Positions 1 through 9,469 are shown, counted from the stretch's first letter. The stretch is DNA of 64,000 nt from Psychroflexus salis (GCF_014640175.1 NZ_BMGL01000004.1:124001-188000); one strand, 5' to 3'. Notes: generated from the sequence alone by a model not told the origin. Numbers and translations are program-made.

Positions 1-127
1 TTGGTAATTTTTTTACAGTTCGTTTTGAAACGCCTTTTAAATATAGAAATAGTGATGTTATCACATGCTTTTGTAGTTTGTAATGGGTTAAATTACAAAT
101 CTGCTTGGTTTACTCTTTATTATTTCT

Positions 128-655
128 TTAATGAATAACCCTTATTTTAAATCCTTTGTAAAACCCAATACCAAAATCTACAAACCATTTTATAGTCAAA
201 AATGCCAACCATAACAAGTTTACTGTAATATGCCAAACCAATTTAATAAGACCAAAGGCTAATTGAAAAAACATAAAAATGAGTTGCAAAGTAGCGGCAT
301 TTTTACCTCGAACTTGAATACCTCCCATTTTGAAACTAGAATAGTTTGGCTTTAGCAAGTTGTAAGAACCTCTCTTGTTTTTTATGGAGGTACTTACTCC
401 TGATTTAGATACGTTGAAGTTAAAGGGACCACTTTTATATCTGCCGATAAATTGGAAATTCCCATTTTGTAAACCTACCCTGGCACCTTTAAAAAGTCGT
501 TTATGAAGCCTAATACCATGATTGGTATTTATTGTAGCACCATAACCATCTTTTGAAATTGTTTTAGTTGCAGACACACCGCTAGTCCTTGAGACTCTAA
601 TGTTTTTTCCACGATATTCTATCCGTTTAGAAGTTGTTTTATCTTTATGTGGCAT
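128..655 (-). CDS. DUF4236-like membrane protein, last gene of the defence-like block
   Basis: A 175-residue protein of unknown function. The middle (about residues 70-115) has the pattern F-N-x-S-K-S-G-V-S-x-S-x followed by a Gly-rich stretch, which resembles the DUF4236 family; the first 65 residues look like a diverged copy of the same pattern. The last 50 residues are strongly hydrophobic and aromatic and probably form one or two membrane helices, ending in a short basic tail. It starts 43 bp after the stop of the GIY-YIG gene on the same strand, so it may be co-transcribed with the methylase-helicase block. Membership in that system is inference from position only. Confidence 0.6.
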   Translation of the reverse strand: MPHKDKTTSKRIEYRGKNIRVSRTSGVSATKTISKDGYGATINTNHGIRLHKRLFKGARVGLQNGNFQFIGRYKSGPFNFNVSKSGVSTSIKNKRGSYNLLKPNYSSFKMGGIQVRGKNAATLQLIFMFFQLAFGLIKLVWHITVNLLWLAFLTIKWFVDFGIGFYKGFKIRVIH

Positions 656-698
656 AAGTATAGCATTTAATAAAAGCTTTCATAGATAGCTTATCTTT

Positions 699-1907
699 TC
701 ATTTTGCACTTAAATTAACAATCATCTCATTTTCTAAATCGTAATAATAGTTTACAATTTCTCCTGATATAAATAGTCCTATTGCTCTTTCAATTATATC
801 ATAAGGAACAACAAACCATTCTCTTGGGGTTATTCTGTTATTATTTTTATCATAAATGTCAATTTGTAATTGAGCTGGTTTAAAGAATCGATGTATTAAG
901 TTTTCAAATTTTTGGGTATTTACATTTACACATTTAAAGCTTGATATAAGCTCTACATCTGCGTTTAAATAGGTTGCTTCTTTACTAGCGTTTATTAGTC
1001 TTTTTTGAACTGGAACGGTTGAAAAACCTATTTTATAAAGGTTCTTGATTTTACTTATTTCTGGGTGGTTTGACTTTGATTTTAATACATAAATCCAACC
1101 TGTTTCTTGGTCTTCGGCATCTAACTGTTCTGCGTTTGTAAATAATTCTTTTTCACTGTCTTTTTCTAAATCGGTTACGATACGACCACCTTTGTATAAT
1201 TGCTTGCCTAATGAGCGATAAAACATATTGCTATATGTACCATTGTCGAAAACTGTTCTTGTACGTACGTCTTTTCTGGTTCTTTCGCCAAATTCTCTAA
1301 CGGCTTCTGAAATATCTCCTACTTCCAAATAAAGCATTACCCCGTCTAATATGTAGAATTTACCTTCAATTAAATTCTTTTCTACATTTTTAAAAGGTTT
1401 TAAACTTCTTAAACCTAGCTTTAATTCTTTATGCACTTTTTTGAATAGCTTATCGTATTTCTCAAATTCACTATCTGACATCGGTTTTCGTTGCGCTACA
1501 AAATCTGCTTCCTTTTTTTCTTTTGGTGTATGTTTAAAATCAAAGATGCTTTCATCTACATCGTCTTCATCAAGTATTCCTAAATCATCATTTAGGATAT
1601 CGTCTATGGATTCAGGTTTTTTAGGTTCAAATAGTAGGTTATGTCGGTCTGCATCTTTTAATTGAAACTTCTTTTTATCATTTTCTCTAAACCCTTTTAA
1701 ACGCATGTATAAACGCATTTCTGTTATGCCATTACCTTGTTCCGGTTCACGGTTGTGTTCATCTATAAATGCATTGACTTCTTCAAAGGATTCTAACAAA
1801 CGTGTATCTGATGTTTTTACTTGTGATGAAGTGTTGTTGTTTTCATCTAAAATTCCTAAATCATCATCTTCAAATATATCGTCTATGCTTAATTTCTTTT
1901 TAGGCAT
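699..1907 (-). CDS. GIY-YIG (T5orf172-like) nuclease family protein
   Basis: A 402-residue protein whose C-terminal part (about residues 268-390) matches the GIY-YIG fold of the T5orf172/MUG113 type: W-I-Y-V-L-K, then L-Y-K-I-G-F-S, a following Arg, a downstream E-x-x-I-H and a final E-W-F. Such domains cut DNA in phage and restriction contexts. The N-terminal third is acidic and carries two near-identical motifs, SIDDIFEDDDLGILDE (residues 7-22) and SIDDILNDDLGILDE (100-114), which look like docking peptides. The start codon lies inside the end of the helicase gene (8-bp overlap), which points to translational coupling and a shared complex. Activity as the nuclease of the system is inferred. 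Confidence 0.85.
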   Translation of the reverse strand: MPKKKLSIDDIFEDDDLGILDENNNTSSQVKTSDTRLLESFEEVNAFIDEHNREPEQGNGITEMRLYMRLKGFRENDKKKFQLKDADRHNLLFEPKKPESIDDILNDDLGILDEDDVDESIFDFKHTPKEKKEADFVAQRKPMSDSEFEKYDKLFKKVHKELKLGLRSLKPFKNVEKNLIEGKFYILDGVMLYLEVGDISEAVREFGERTRKDVRTRTVFDNGTYSNMFYRSLGKQLYKGGRIVTDLEKDSEKELFTNAEQLDAEDQETGWIYVLKSKSNHPEISKIKNLYKIGFSTVPVQKRLINASKEATYLNADVELISSFKCVNVNTQKFENLIHRFFKPAQLQIDIYDKNNNRITPREWFVVPYDIIERAIGLFISGEIVNYYYDLENEMIVNLSAK

Positions 1908-3870
1908 TTTTGTTTCGTTTGCGTTTTAATTCTTTTATAAAGATAACAGCTTCTGCCATTCTTTTTTCTTTTGGGTCTAATGATTTTATGTCTGGATTTT
2001 TACCTGTTTTTTGCACCCAAGCTTTAATTTTAGGCCATAAAACTATGGCTTCTTCTTCGGTCATCTGAATTCGAGATGCATCAATGGTTTCCTGTATGGT
2101 TCTCAGTACTTTTGTGGTTACTGATTTTGATAGAATTTCGAAAGCTTTTTGAAATGGATTGATGCTATCGATTAAATCAATATGGATATCATCTATATTG
2201 ACAAAGGTATCTGCCATTTTGATGAATTTACGATTGCCTTGTTCTTCAATAGTACCATTCTTTATTACTGAATCTGTAACGATGTGTTGCCTTACTTCTT
2301 CTATTTCATCATCTGATAAATCAGGATAAGTTTCTTTAATGATTTTTGGAATTAAAACCTGATTGATGACTTCTGGCTCGATGCTTTCACTTGGCATTGC
2401 CTTAAGCATATCGTTATCTTGTAGAATCTTCGCTTTCAAATCGTTTAAATCAGATTCAATTATCTGACTTACCTTAGCGGTTGATGGTTCTTTAAAGCCC
2501 CTTATTTTAATGGTGCTTTCATCTTCATTTACTTGATGCTCACTTGCATTTCCTTCTTCATATTCGTTTTCATCATCTTCACTATATTTTGCTTTGAACT
2601 TAAAATTAGGCGCTAATACTTGTTCCATTAACAACGAAGCTGTAATGGCCTTCAACATATTATTGACAGAGATTTTTACTTCATCATCTTGTGCATCGGG
2701 TTGAGCGATTAGGTTGGTGAATTGTGCATGTATTTTATTTTCACTATCTCTTGTTGCTCTACCAATTATCTGAATAATCTCCGTTAATGAACCCCTGTAA
2801 CCCACCGTTAAAGCTTGCTCGCAATAAGGCCAATCAAAGCCTTCTTTTGCCATACCTAAAGCAATAATCATATCAATATCTTCTGCTGATTTGATATTAC
2901 GCAAATAGTTTTGAATTTTATCTCTTGCTTTTTGGTCATCATTTACTAAGTCTGCTATTTTAATGAGCTTTCCTGTCTTGCTTGACTTTACATACAAAAC
3001 TCCTGTTACAGGGTCTTGGTATTCTAATTCCCCTATGGTTTCAATTATTTTACCTACTTCTTCAAACTTATCTTTGGTCGATTCACCTGAATTGACACTT
3101 GGAATATGAATGATGGTTTTTTTGTTTTCATCTAAGATTTCATGAATGGCCGATGTGTATTTACGTTGGTAAAAATGATAACCTATTCCTAATGATTTAA
3201 GGTATTCGTAGCCATTTAACTGTTCGTAGTAATCGTATTTTACTTTAATGAATTTAGCTTCTGTTTCAGGCAATAAAATCGGTACGCTGTCTCCCCTAAA
3301 ATAAGACCCTGTCATGGCGACAATATGGGCAGTTGACTTTGCCATGATGGTGTTTAATACGCTTCCTAATCGGTTAGTGCCTTCGGCAGAAACATGATGA
3401 AATTCATCTATGGCAATTACAGTATTATTGAATTCTTTTTCTTCTATGGCATCAAATGCAAAACGAAGCGTAGCATGGGTGCAAATTAGAATTTCTTCCT
3501 TGCTATTCATGAAATTAATGAAGGCATCTACTTTTGATTTTTCACTTCCAGGCGTACATAAGTTGTATTTAGGGTTGGGATTCCAGTCTTCAAAAAAGCC
3601 AAACTTTTTTAATTCGGTTGGCGCAAAGGAACTACCAATAGAACGTTCGGGAACTGCTACAATTACTTTTTTTAAGCCTTGTTCTCTTAGCTTGTCTAAA
3701 CCAATAAACATTAATGCTCTTGACTTTCCTGATGCCGGTGGTGCTTTTATTAATAGATATTGCGCTGACCTAGCTTCATAAGCTCGCTCTTGCATTTCTC
3801 GCATACCCATTGCGTTGGTTTTTTTGCTTTTTCCTGTTTGATTGTAGGTTACGTTTACTAAGTCTGGCAT
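1900..3870 (-). CDS. SF2 DEAD/DEAH-type helicase of a defence-like locus
   Basis: A 656-residue superfamily 2 helicase. Visible motifs are Walker A (APPASGKS, residues 43-50), Walker B (DEFH, 155-158), motif III (M-T-G-S), a second RecA lobe with A-K-E-G-F-D-W-P, and motif VI (Q-I-I-G-R-A-T-R, near 375). A very acidic linker follows (near 440-475) and then a helical C-terminal part with no recognised domain. The family couples ATP hydrolysis to DNA translocation, as in restriction systems. It starts 112 bp after the AlbA_2/ATPase gene and overlaps the GIY-YIG gene by 8 bp. I see no separate specificity domain, so target choice probably comes from the methylase. Confidence 0.9.
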   Translation of the reverse strand: MPDLVNVTYNQTGKSKKTNAMGMREMQERAYEARSAQYLLIKAPPASGKSRALMFIGLDKLREQGLKKVIVAVPERSIGSSFAPTELKKFGFFEDWNPNPKYNLCTPGSEKSKVDAFINFMNSKEEILICTHATLRFAFDAIEEKEFNNTVIAIDEFHHVSAEGTNRLGSVLNTIMAKSTAHIVAMTGSYFRGDSVPILLPETEAKFIKVKYDYYEQLNGYEYLKSLGIGYHFYQRKYTSAIHEILDENKKTIIHIPSVNSGESTKDKFEEVGKIIETIGELEYQDPVTGVLYVKSSKTGKLIKIADLVNDDQKARDKIQNYLRNIKSAEDIDMIIALGMAKEGFDWPYCEQALTVGYRGSLTEIIQIIGRATRDSENKIHAQFTNLIAQPDAQDDEVKISVNNMLKAITASLLMEQVLAPNFKFKAKYSEDDENEYEEGNASEHQVNEDESTIKIRGFKEPSTAKVSQIIESDLNDLKAKILQDNDMLKAMPSESIEPEVINQVLIPKIIKETYPDLSDDEIEEVRQHIVTDSVIKNGTIEEQGNRKFIKMADTFVNIDDIHIDLIDSINPFQKAFEILSKSVTTKVLRTIQETIDASRIQMTEEEAIVLWPKIKAWVQKTGKNPDIKSLDPKEKRMAEAVIFIKELKRKRNKNA

Positions 3871-3982
3871 TAGTTTATTTTTGAATTTAATAATTTATAT
3901 AATGATTGAAAAATAAAAATAAAAAAACATATTACTGATAATGTGCGACTTATATTTTTTTATTTTCGGTTTTATTTTTTAT

Positions 3983-5635
3983 TTATTTTTTTTTGAACAA
4001 AATATAAGTTCTGTTCTTCTTTGAACCCTTAGTTTCTAAAGTTTTATCCTTAACTAGCTTATAAACAGTTTTTTGTACTTCTTTCATGTCAATTTCTGGT
4101 AAGCGTGAGTTTATATCAACCATTCTACTTAAACCATTGTATTTTAAATCTTCAATTATTAAAGCTTCAACCTTATATGGCTCTAAGGTTTTTAAAGATG
4201 GTGTTATATCTAATTTAGCTTGTGCAAATAGTTCTGGGTTAAGAAGGTATGAAGTACCTTTTCTTTTCCCTTGTGTTATAATGATTTTTTTATCTAATAA
4301 GCCATTAACCCATGAACGCATTTTATCTTCTTCTGCTAATTGTAATTTATTAGCTAATTGAGTTGATAAAATCTTTTTTTCAGTAGCAATTACACCAAGC
4401 GCTATATATTCTTTTTGTGTTAGCGTGTAATGCTTGTCTATAAAATCTAAAACAGAAACAGCATCTGGATTGATAGTGTTTGATGATATTGTAACTGATA
4501 GATTTGTATAAGAGCTACTTATAGAAGGAAGTGGTTTAGCATCTCTTGCTAGCTTCTCATAAACTAAATCGTAACCTGAACCTTCACCTTCCATCAAACC
4601 TAAATCAGATAATATAGTTATGAGGTGAGGGTTTCTTCTATGTCTTTCGTGTAAAATATTTTTTGGTGTCACGCCTAATGGTAAACCACCTGGGTTAGTT
4701 ATAATAAGTTTATCAGGATAGACTTCAATGAATATATCACCAGACATGGTATATTTTTTATGTGCAATTGCATTTATTAAAAGCTCCCTGATAACTTCTC
4801 TAGGATATTGTCTTACATTTTTTCTAAATAAACCATCAGGTAATTCTGAACTATAAGTTAGTTCAACTGCTTTTTTTTCAATGTCTAAAACAAGTTCTTT
4901 TGGACTATATTGGTGAAAGTGCCAACTTTCCTTTCTTATTTTTTCATCTAATTTGTTATAAACAATATATTGAACTGAAATTGGATAGCTGAGTCTAGCT
5001 CTTTGGCTTGATTTACCTAACCACAATACTCCAAGATTAGTTAAAAATCCTTCTGGATTTATTAATTGATAATGTTCTAAAACTTCAAAATCTTCTTTAT
5101 TTTTAATAAAATCGGATACCTTTTCAGACTTCTTGATGTCTATTAGAAGTGATTCTATTTGATTACTATCTGCATCATTAAGCGTTAATCTTTGTGCAGT
5201 AACTAGTTCCCATTGAAATGCGTTTTTTTCTGATGCTAAATGAGTTAATTCGTCACTACTTACGGGAAAACAGTTGTCAGAAATTCTTATTAAAACTTTA
5301 CCAGATGATGTTGTAGCAATTGTTTTTAATGTAGGTAGTATTTTCAAAATTAAATATTCCCCACCATTTTCAGAAACTACTGTTTCTTGGTTTACAATAC
5401 CAACACCATCTGTTAAGTCTCTTAGCCTTTTCAAGACTTGGTTCATTTCATCAACCTTTATTTTTTGATTTGGTTCTGGTTTTGCAGTTTTATCTTCAAC
5501 ACCTATAAATATACGACCACCCTGTGCATTTGCAAAACACACACAAGTTTCAGCTAAAGATTTTAAGTCTGCACTTTTTCCAATAACCTTTTTTAGGCTT
5601 TTATATTCAATATTTACATCTTCGTGTTGCATCAT
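3983..5635 (-). CDS. AlbA_2 / GHKL-type ATP-binding protein with winged-helix tail
   Basis: A 550-residue protein. Residues about 8-120 form a Schlafen-AlbA_2 domain (E-Y-K-S near the start, then A-E-T-x-C-A-F-A-N-A-x-G-G-x-I-F-I-G-V-E-D). The middle (about 255-390) is the ATP-binding C-terminal domain found in 'RecG-like' regulators, with R-E-x-x-x-N-A-x-A-H-K and N-P-G-G-L-P, then G-x-G-S-G-Y. The rest is made of winged-helix-like segments. Proteins of this build are usually annotated as transcriptional regulators and are common inside phage-defence islands. It sits 41 bp downstream of the methylase gene, with a hairpin in the gap. The start may be the first or second of two adjacent ATG codons. 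Confidence 0.85.
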   Translation of the reverse strand: MMQHEDVNIEYKSLKKVIGKSADLKSLAETCVCFANAQGGRIFIGVEDKTAKPEPNQKIKVDEMNQVLKRLRDLTDGVGIVNQETVVSENGGEYLILKILPTLKTIATTSSGKVLIRISDNCFPVSSDELTHLASEKNAFQWELVTAQRLTLNDADSNQIESLLIDIKKSEKVSDFIKNKEDFEVLEHYQLINPEGFLTNLGVLWLGKSSQRARLSYPISVQYIVYNKLDEKIRKESWHFHQYSPKELVLDIEKKAVELTYSSELPDGLFRKNVRQYPREVIRELLINAIAHKKYTMSGDIFIEVYPDKLIITNPGGLPLGVTPKNILHERHRRNPHLITILSDLGLMEGEGSGYDLVYEKLARDAKPLPSISSSYTNLSVTISSNTINPDAVSVLDFIDKHYTLTQKEYIALGVIATEKKILSTQLANKLQLAEEDKMRSWVNGLLDKKIIITQGKRKGTSYLLNPELFAQAKLDITPSLKTLEPYKVEALIIEDLKYNGLSRMVDINSRLPEIDMKEVQKTVYKLVKDKTLETKGSKKNRTYILFKKK

Positions 5636-5648
5636 TTTATAATTATTT

Positions 5649-5676
5649 CACAGAGGAACATTAGTGTCCCCCTGTG
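5649..5676 (-). other. Intergenic hairpin between methylase and ATPase genes
   Basis: CACAG (5649-5653) pairs with CTGTG (5672-5676), and the inner part adds GG/CC and ACA/TGT pairs around a TTAG loop, with two mismatches. It begins directly after the methylase stop codon. There is no clear T-run, so it may be a processing or stabilising hairpin, or a weak attenuator. Confidence 0.35.
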
Positions 5677-8394
5677 CTATTTCACTTTCTTTTTTCTGGT
5701 CTTTTTCTGCTTCCCACCACGGCGGGCAGGTTGAAACAAGGTGTCTTTAGCTATCATCTTTTCGTACTCCTTAAACAAATATTCCAAACGCTCGGTGTCG
5801 TTTTGGAAGGGTTGTAGGCGGTAGCATCGCTCTACGGCTTCGTCTAGGTCTTTGTGGGCTTGGCGTAAGCCTTTGGGCATTTTATCGGGGTCGTACAGCT
5901 CTGCCATGGTTTTCTCGGGATGCTTTTCTCGCTCTTCCAAAACCGCATATACATTTTCTTCTATATTGGCTTTTTTGACTTTGCTGATGTCTGGGAAAGG
6001 GAAAGTGTTGTAGCAAAGTGTGTTTGAATATTGAATACGTGTCTCTAATTTACCTGAAACTGCATTTAGCCATACATTATGCATTTTAGATGAAAGTATG
6101 CCAAAAATAAAAGGTTCATGATTATATACTATTCTTGCACCGTTAGATATTACATAACTATCATCAAAAAAATCTATTGGTACATATTCTCTTAATTCAG
6201 ATGTTGTCTGTGGAATTAATATTGAATCACTTTTTTCGTACTTATCTTCATCAAATCTATGGGGCGTTTCAGCTTTTTTTTGAGTTGCAAGTTTTTTACT
6301 TTTAAGCCTAAATTCTTTTACTTTTTCAAAACGACTATTCAATTCGGGAATTTTGTTAGCTTCTTCAAAATCTGAATCATCAACTAAAATACAATACCTA
6401 TCTATGCCATTCATAAATTCTCTTGCTCCAATATATTTTTTAATGAATTTTGATGCGTCTGGTGATTTTGAAAGTAGATTATCTTTTTCTTCAGTTGTTA
6501 AAAGTAAATTACCATTGTCACTGATTTTACTACCTATTACCATTTCTGGTAAATTTGAAATTGATGACCTTAAACCTTTGATAAATATATTTCTTCCTTC
6601 AACTAAATAAGGATTGATGTTTTTAGCTACCTGCCTTGTATTTTCTGTATAGATAATTTTTTCAGTTGATATATCTTGATTTTTTAAACCAATAATTACA
6701 ACTGAAACACCTGCATTAGATTTAGCGTTATTTTGCCATTTAAATGAAGTATGAGCAAATGCTATTTCTACTTTTTTATCGAAAACTGTAGGCCATAATA
6801 TGGCAACTTGTTCACCTTGTGTGATTGAATTTGTAGTTACAAAAGCTAGTTTATGGTTTGTACCTTTAATGAAATTTACTCCTTTTAAAAACCAACAAGA
6901 AATGTAATCTAACTTTTTATAACTTTTAAATTCAGAAAAGACAAGTTTCATATCTTCTTTCTGCTCTTTATCTTGATTACTCGAACCCAAATAAGGCGGA
7001 TTCCCCAACAAATAAATTTCATCGTCTTTGTGTTTAGGACAAACTTCTTCCCAATCTATACGAGTGGCGTTGGCGTGTGTTATGTTTCCTGAAGCTTTTA
7101 AAGGTAAAATAGGGTTGGATTTACCGAGTTCCAATTGGTTTTCAAAATACTTGTTCATTTGGTGTTCGGCTAACCAAAGTGAAAGTTTAGCTATTTCATG
7201 GGCAAAGTCGTCTATCTCTATGCCGTAAAATTGGGTGAGCTGAATGTTGGAATAAATAAAGCTTTGTTGGTTTTCGGTATCTAATAAGGCTTGCCAGATT
7301 TCAATTTCTAGTTTGCGTAATTCTTTGTAAGCAATAATTAAGAAATTACCACTCCCACAGGCTGGGTCAAATATTTTGAGTTTGCTAATGCGGTCTAATA
7401 GTTTCCGTAGTTTCTTAGAGTTGCCTTTGGCTTTTTCTAATTCTTCATATAAATCATCTAAAAATAAAGGTTTTATCACCTTCATGATATTGGGCACAGA
7501 AGTGTAGTGCATTCCTAAATTTCCCCGTTGGTCGGGATTGACAACCGCTTGAATCATGGACCCAAAAATATCAGGGTTGATGTGGCTCCAATCTAACTCA
7601 CCGCTTTCTTCGAGTATATTTCTGGCTTCTTTATTGAATTTTGGAATCCTAATCACATCCTGAAATAAACCGCCATTTACATAAGGAAATTGGCTGATGT
7701 AACTTGCCTGCTTGCTATTGTCTTTGGTGTTTAATGCTTTAAAAAGTTGGTCTAAATACAAGTGTACATCGCTCCCATCTTTTTGGGTGTGTTGCATTAG
7801 CGTATTGGTAAACATGCCTTCCACCGGAAAGATGTCGGTATCTTCTGCGAAAAAGCAAAATAGCAATCGAGAGAAAAATAGGTTGAGTTCTCTTACTCCG
7901 TTTTCTAGTATTTCAGGATTTTCTTCAATTAAAATATCATACAGCTTTGCCATACGGTAGGAAGCTTTTCTGTCGGCTTCATTTTCGTTACTGGCGGTAT
8001 AGACTTCCTGACCTGCCCAGGGTAAGAAAAACGTATGATTTTTAGGTAAGTCTTTTATGCTTATATGCAGGTTTTTATTGGTGCGTGTATCTTTAGCGGC
8101 AATCTCTTTGTAGTTGGTAATGATGATAAAACGTGGGTTATGCTTTAGGTTTTCATCCTTGCTATAATCGTCCACCAATGCCATTAAGTTATCGCTATCT
8201 ACTTCTTTAAAAAAGAGTTTCTTTTTGTAGAGGATTTCATCTTCATTTTTGGCTAAGTTGAAATCGCCTTTTTGAAGCCGGGTAATGGAAGTTTTGGAAA
8301 TGCCGTAGGCACGTAATAAGTCATATATAAAACTATCTGTATTGAAGTTGTTAACGAGTTCTTGTACTTTATCGTGAATTTCGGTTGATGTCAT
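5677..8394 (-). CDS. MmeI-like class I SAM-dependent DNA adenine methyltransferase
   Basis: A 905-residue protein with the order typical of MmeI-like type IIG proteins: an N-terminal region (1-130), a helical spacer (130-300), a gamma-type N6-adenine methylase core with motif I FDPACGSGNF (342-351) and motif IV NPPY (465-468), a target recognition region (about 600-800), and a basic C-terminal tail ending in a run of Lys and Arg. In MmeI the N-terminal region is a PD-(D/E)xK nuclease. Here the place expected for E-x-K reads F-F-K-E (61-64), so the nuclease site looks lost. The expected role is to methylate host DNA at a specific site and to direct the helicase and nuclease partners encoded downstream. 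Confidence 0.88.
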   Translation of the reverse strand: MTSTEIHDKVQELVNNFNTDSFIYDLLRAYGISKTSITRLQKGDFNLAKNEDEILYKKKLFFKEVDSDNLMALVDDYSKDENLKHNPRFIIITNYKEIAAKDTRTNKNLHISIKDLPKNHTFFLPWAGQEVYTASNENEADRKASYRMAKLYDILIEENPEILENGVRELNLFFSRLLFCFFAEDTDIFPVEGMFTNTLMQHTQKDGSDVHLYLDQLFKALNTKDNSKQASYISQFPYVNGGLFQDVIRIPKFNKEARNILEESGELDWSHINPDIFGSMIQAVVNPDQRGNLGMHYTSVPNIMKVIKPLFLDDLYEELEKAKGNSKKLRKLLDRISKLKIFDPACGSGNFLIIAYKELRKLEIEIWQALLDTENQQSFIYSNIQLTQFYGIEIDDFAHEIAKLSLWLAEHQMNKYFENQLELGKSNPILPLKASGNITHANATRIDWEEVCPKHKDDEIYLLGNPPYLGSSNQDKEQKEDMKLVFSEFKSYKKLDYISCWFLKGVNFIKGTNHKLAFVTTNSITQGEQVAILWPTVFDKKVEIAFAHTSFKWQNNAKSNAGVSVVIIGLKNQDISTEKIIYTENTRQVAKNINPYLVEGRNIFIKGLRSSISNLPEMVIGSKISDNGNLLLTTEEKDNLLSKSPDASKFIKKYIGAREFMNGIDRYCILVDDSDFEEANKIPELNSRFEKVKEFRLKSKKLATQKKAETPHRFDEDKYEKSDSILIPQTTSELREYVPIDFFDDSYVISNGARIVYNHEPFIFGILSSKMHNVWLNAVSGKLETRIQYSNTLCYNTFPFPDISKVKKANIEENVYAVLEEREKHPEKTMAELYDPDKMPKGLRQAHKDLDEAVERCYRLQPFQNDTERLEYLFKEYEKMIAKDTLFQPARRGGKQKKTRKKKVK

Positions 8395-8447
8395 AAATTG
8401 TAAATGGCTTGTTGCTTCAAATTTAGGATTTTTTGGGGTTATGTTAT

Positions 8448-8472
8448 AAAAAAGACCTAGATATTATCTAGG
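8448..8472 (-). terminator. Rho-independent terminator after the lipoprotein gene
   Basis: Read on the minus strand, the perfect arms CCTAGAT and ATCTAGG with a 3-nt loop are followed by a T-rich run (TCTTTTTT). It lies between the end of the lipoprotein gene (8527) and the methylase start (8394), so it separates the WYL/TM2/lipoprotein unit from the defence-like block. A second hairpin, GTAAAAC/GTTTTAC at 8489-8507, has its T-run on the plus strand. Confidence 0.75.
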
Positions 8473-8526
8473 CCTTACAGATTGGCTAGTAAAACGACAT
8501 GTTTTACTTTTTTAATTTTTGTGTTT

Positions 8527-9162
8527 TTAGTTATTTAAAATCACCGAAGACACAAAGTTTTCAAATTGGATGATGGACTTATTTAGGCAGCTTTCTAATA
8601 ATTTTGATTTCTGTTGCGTTGGGTTGGTTTGATTGGCTGTGTAGTAGTTATTGCCACTTTGCATGCTTTGTGATTCGTTGTAATCTGATGCAACAACTTC
8701 AAATTCATTTTCATAATTTTTCCCTTCATAATTAACAGAGAAATATACTACTGCTATGGCTTCGACATTGTATTTGGTATTCCCTGTTAACATAGATTCG
8801 CCAATTGAAGTCCCTGATTGTTTTCTTAAACGTAAATCTACAAGCTCGACTAACACATCCATTTCATCATCTGCATAATCATTAAATTTACTTGAAAAAT
8901 AAGCGCTCCACATTCTTTTAAAAGCCGTTTCAGAAGCATATTCAAGTGAGCCTTGATTACTAGATTCATTGCCATTTCTTGTAACTGAAGTTAAAGCGAT
9001 TGGACCATCAACTACATTGGATTTTAGGTTGTAATTTGCTTTTATGTTTTTATTTTTTGCCAGCAGCATGGTTTGGTCGCTAAGGTTAGACTGCATTGGG
9101 ATAGTTACTGCACATGATATTGTCATGGCAGCTACAAAAAGTAGTAAAAGTATTTTTTTCAT
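8527..9162 (-). CDS. Putative lipoprotein of unknown function
   Basis: A 211-residue exported protein. The signal peptide has a Lys-Lys n-region, a hydrophobic core and a T-I-S-C lipobox with Cys at residue 17, so it should be lipidated. The mature part is mixed alpha/beta, with an E-x-D-V-L-V-E-L-V-D-L-R strand pattern and a C-terminal helix rich in Asn and Gln. I do not recognise a family. It follows the TM2-like gene after 40 bp and is followed by a terminator, so it ends the WYL-TM2-lipoprotein unit. Confidence 0.7.
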   Translation of the reverse strand: MKKILLLLFVAAMTISCAVTIPMQSNLSDQTMLLAKNKNIKANYNLKSNVVDGPIALTSVTRNGNESSNQGSLEYASETAFKRMWSAYFSSKFNDYADDEMDVLVELVDLRLRKQSGTSIGESMLTGNTKYNVEAIAVVYFSVNYEGKNYENEFEVVASDYNESQSMQSGNNYYTANQTNPTQQKSKLLESCLNKSIIQFENFVSSVILNN

Positions 9163-9202
9163 TTTTAATTATTTCAAATTTTTATTGTACTTGTTTTTTG
9201 AA

Positions 9203-9469
9203 TTAAAACAGACCAAGTGAACTCATTTCTTGATTATCTAGTCCTACTTGAGCTGCTATTTTTCTGTTGTATTCCTTTATTGCTCCACTTAATGTAAATA
9301 AGCGTACTAGTGCCCAAATACCTAAACCACCTAAAGTAAGGTAATATAAAATTTGTAAGCCTATATTGTCTAACGAGCCATACGACCAGCCTAAGAATAT
9401 AAATAAAAGCCAGATGGTTCCTGATTTCGCTTTTCTTGTTTCGTACAGCATTAATTTGTTGTTATCCAT
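9203..9469 (-). CDS. TM2-like two-helix membrane protein
   Basis: An 88-residue protein with two membrane helices (about residues 18-33 and 39-62) joined by a tight turn and preceded by a short basic segment, the layout of the TM2 domain family. The ending N-R-K-I-A-A-Q lies on the cytoplasmic side in such proteins. The function of the family in bacteria is not established. It lies 31 bp downstream of the WYL regulator and 40 bp upstream of a lipoprotein, all on the same strand, which suggests a small operon. Confidence 0.7.
   Translation of the reverse strand: MDNNKLMLYETRKAKSGTIWLLFIFLGWSYGSLDNIGLQILYYLTLGGLGIWALVRLFTLSGAIKEYNRKIAAQVGLDNQEMSSLGLF

Noticed and set aside
1705-1929. Plus-strand ORF opposite the GIY-YIG N-terminus
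   Set aside because: Ser-rich antisense translation of the acidic repeats; no independent support.
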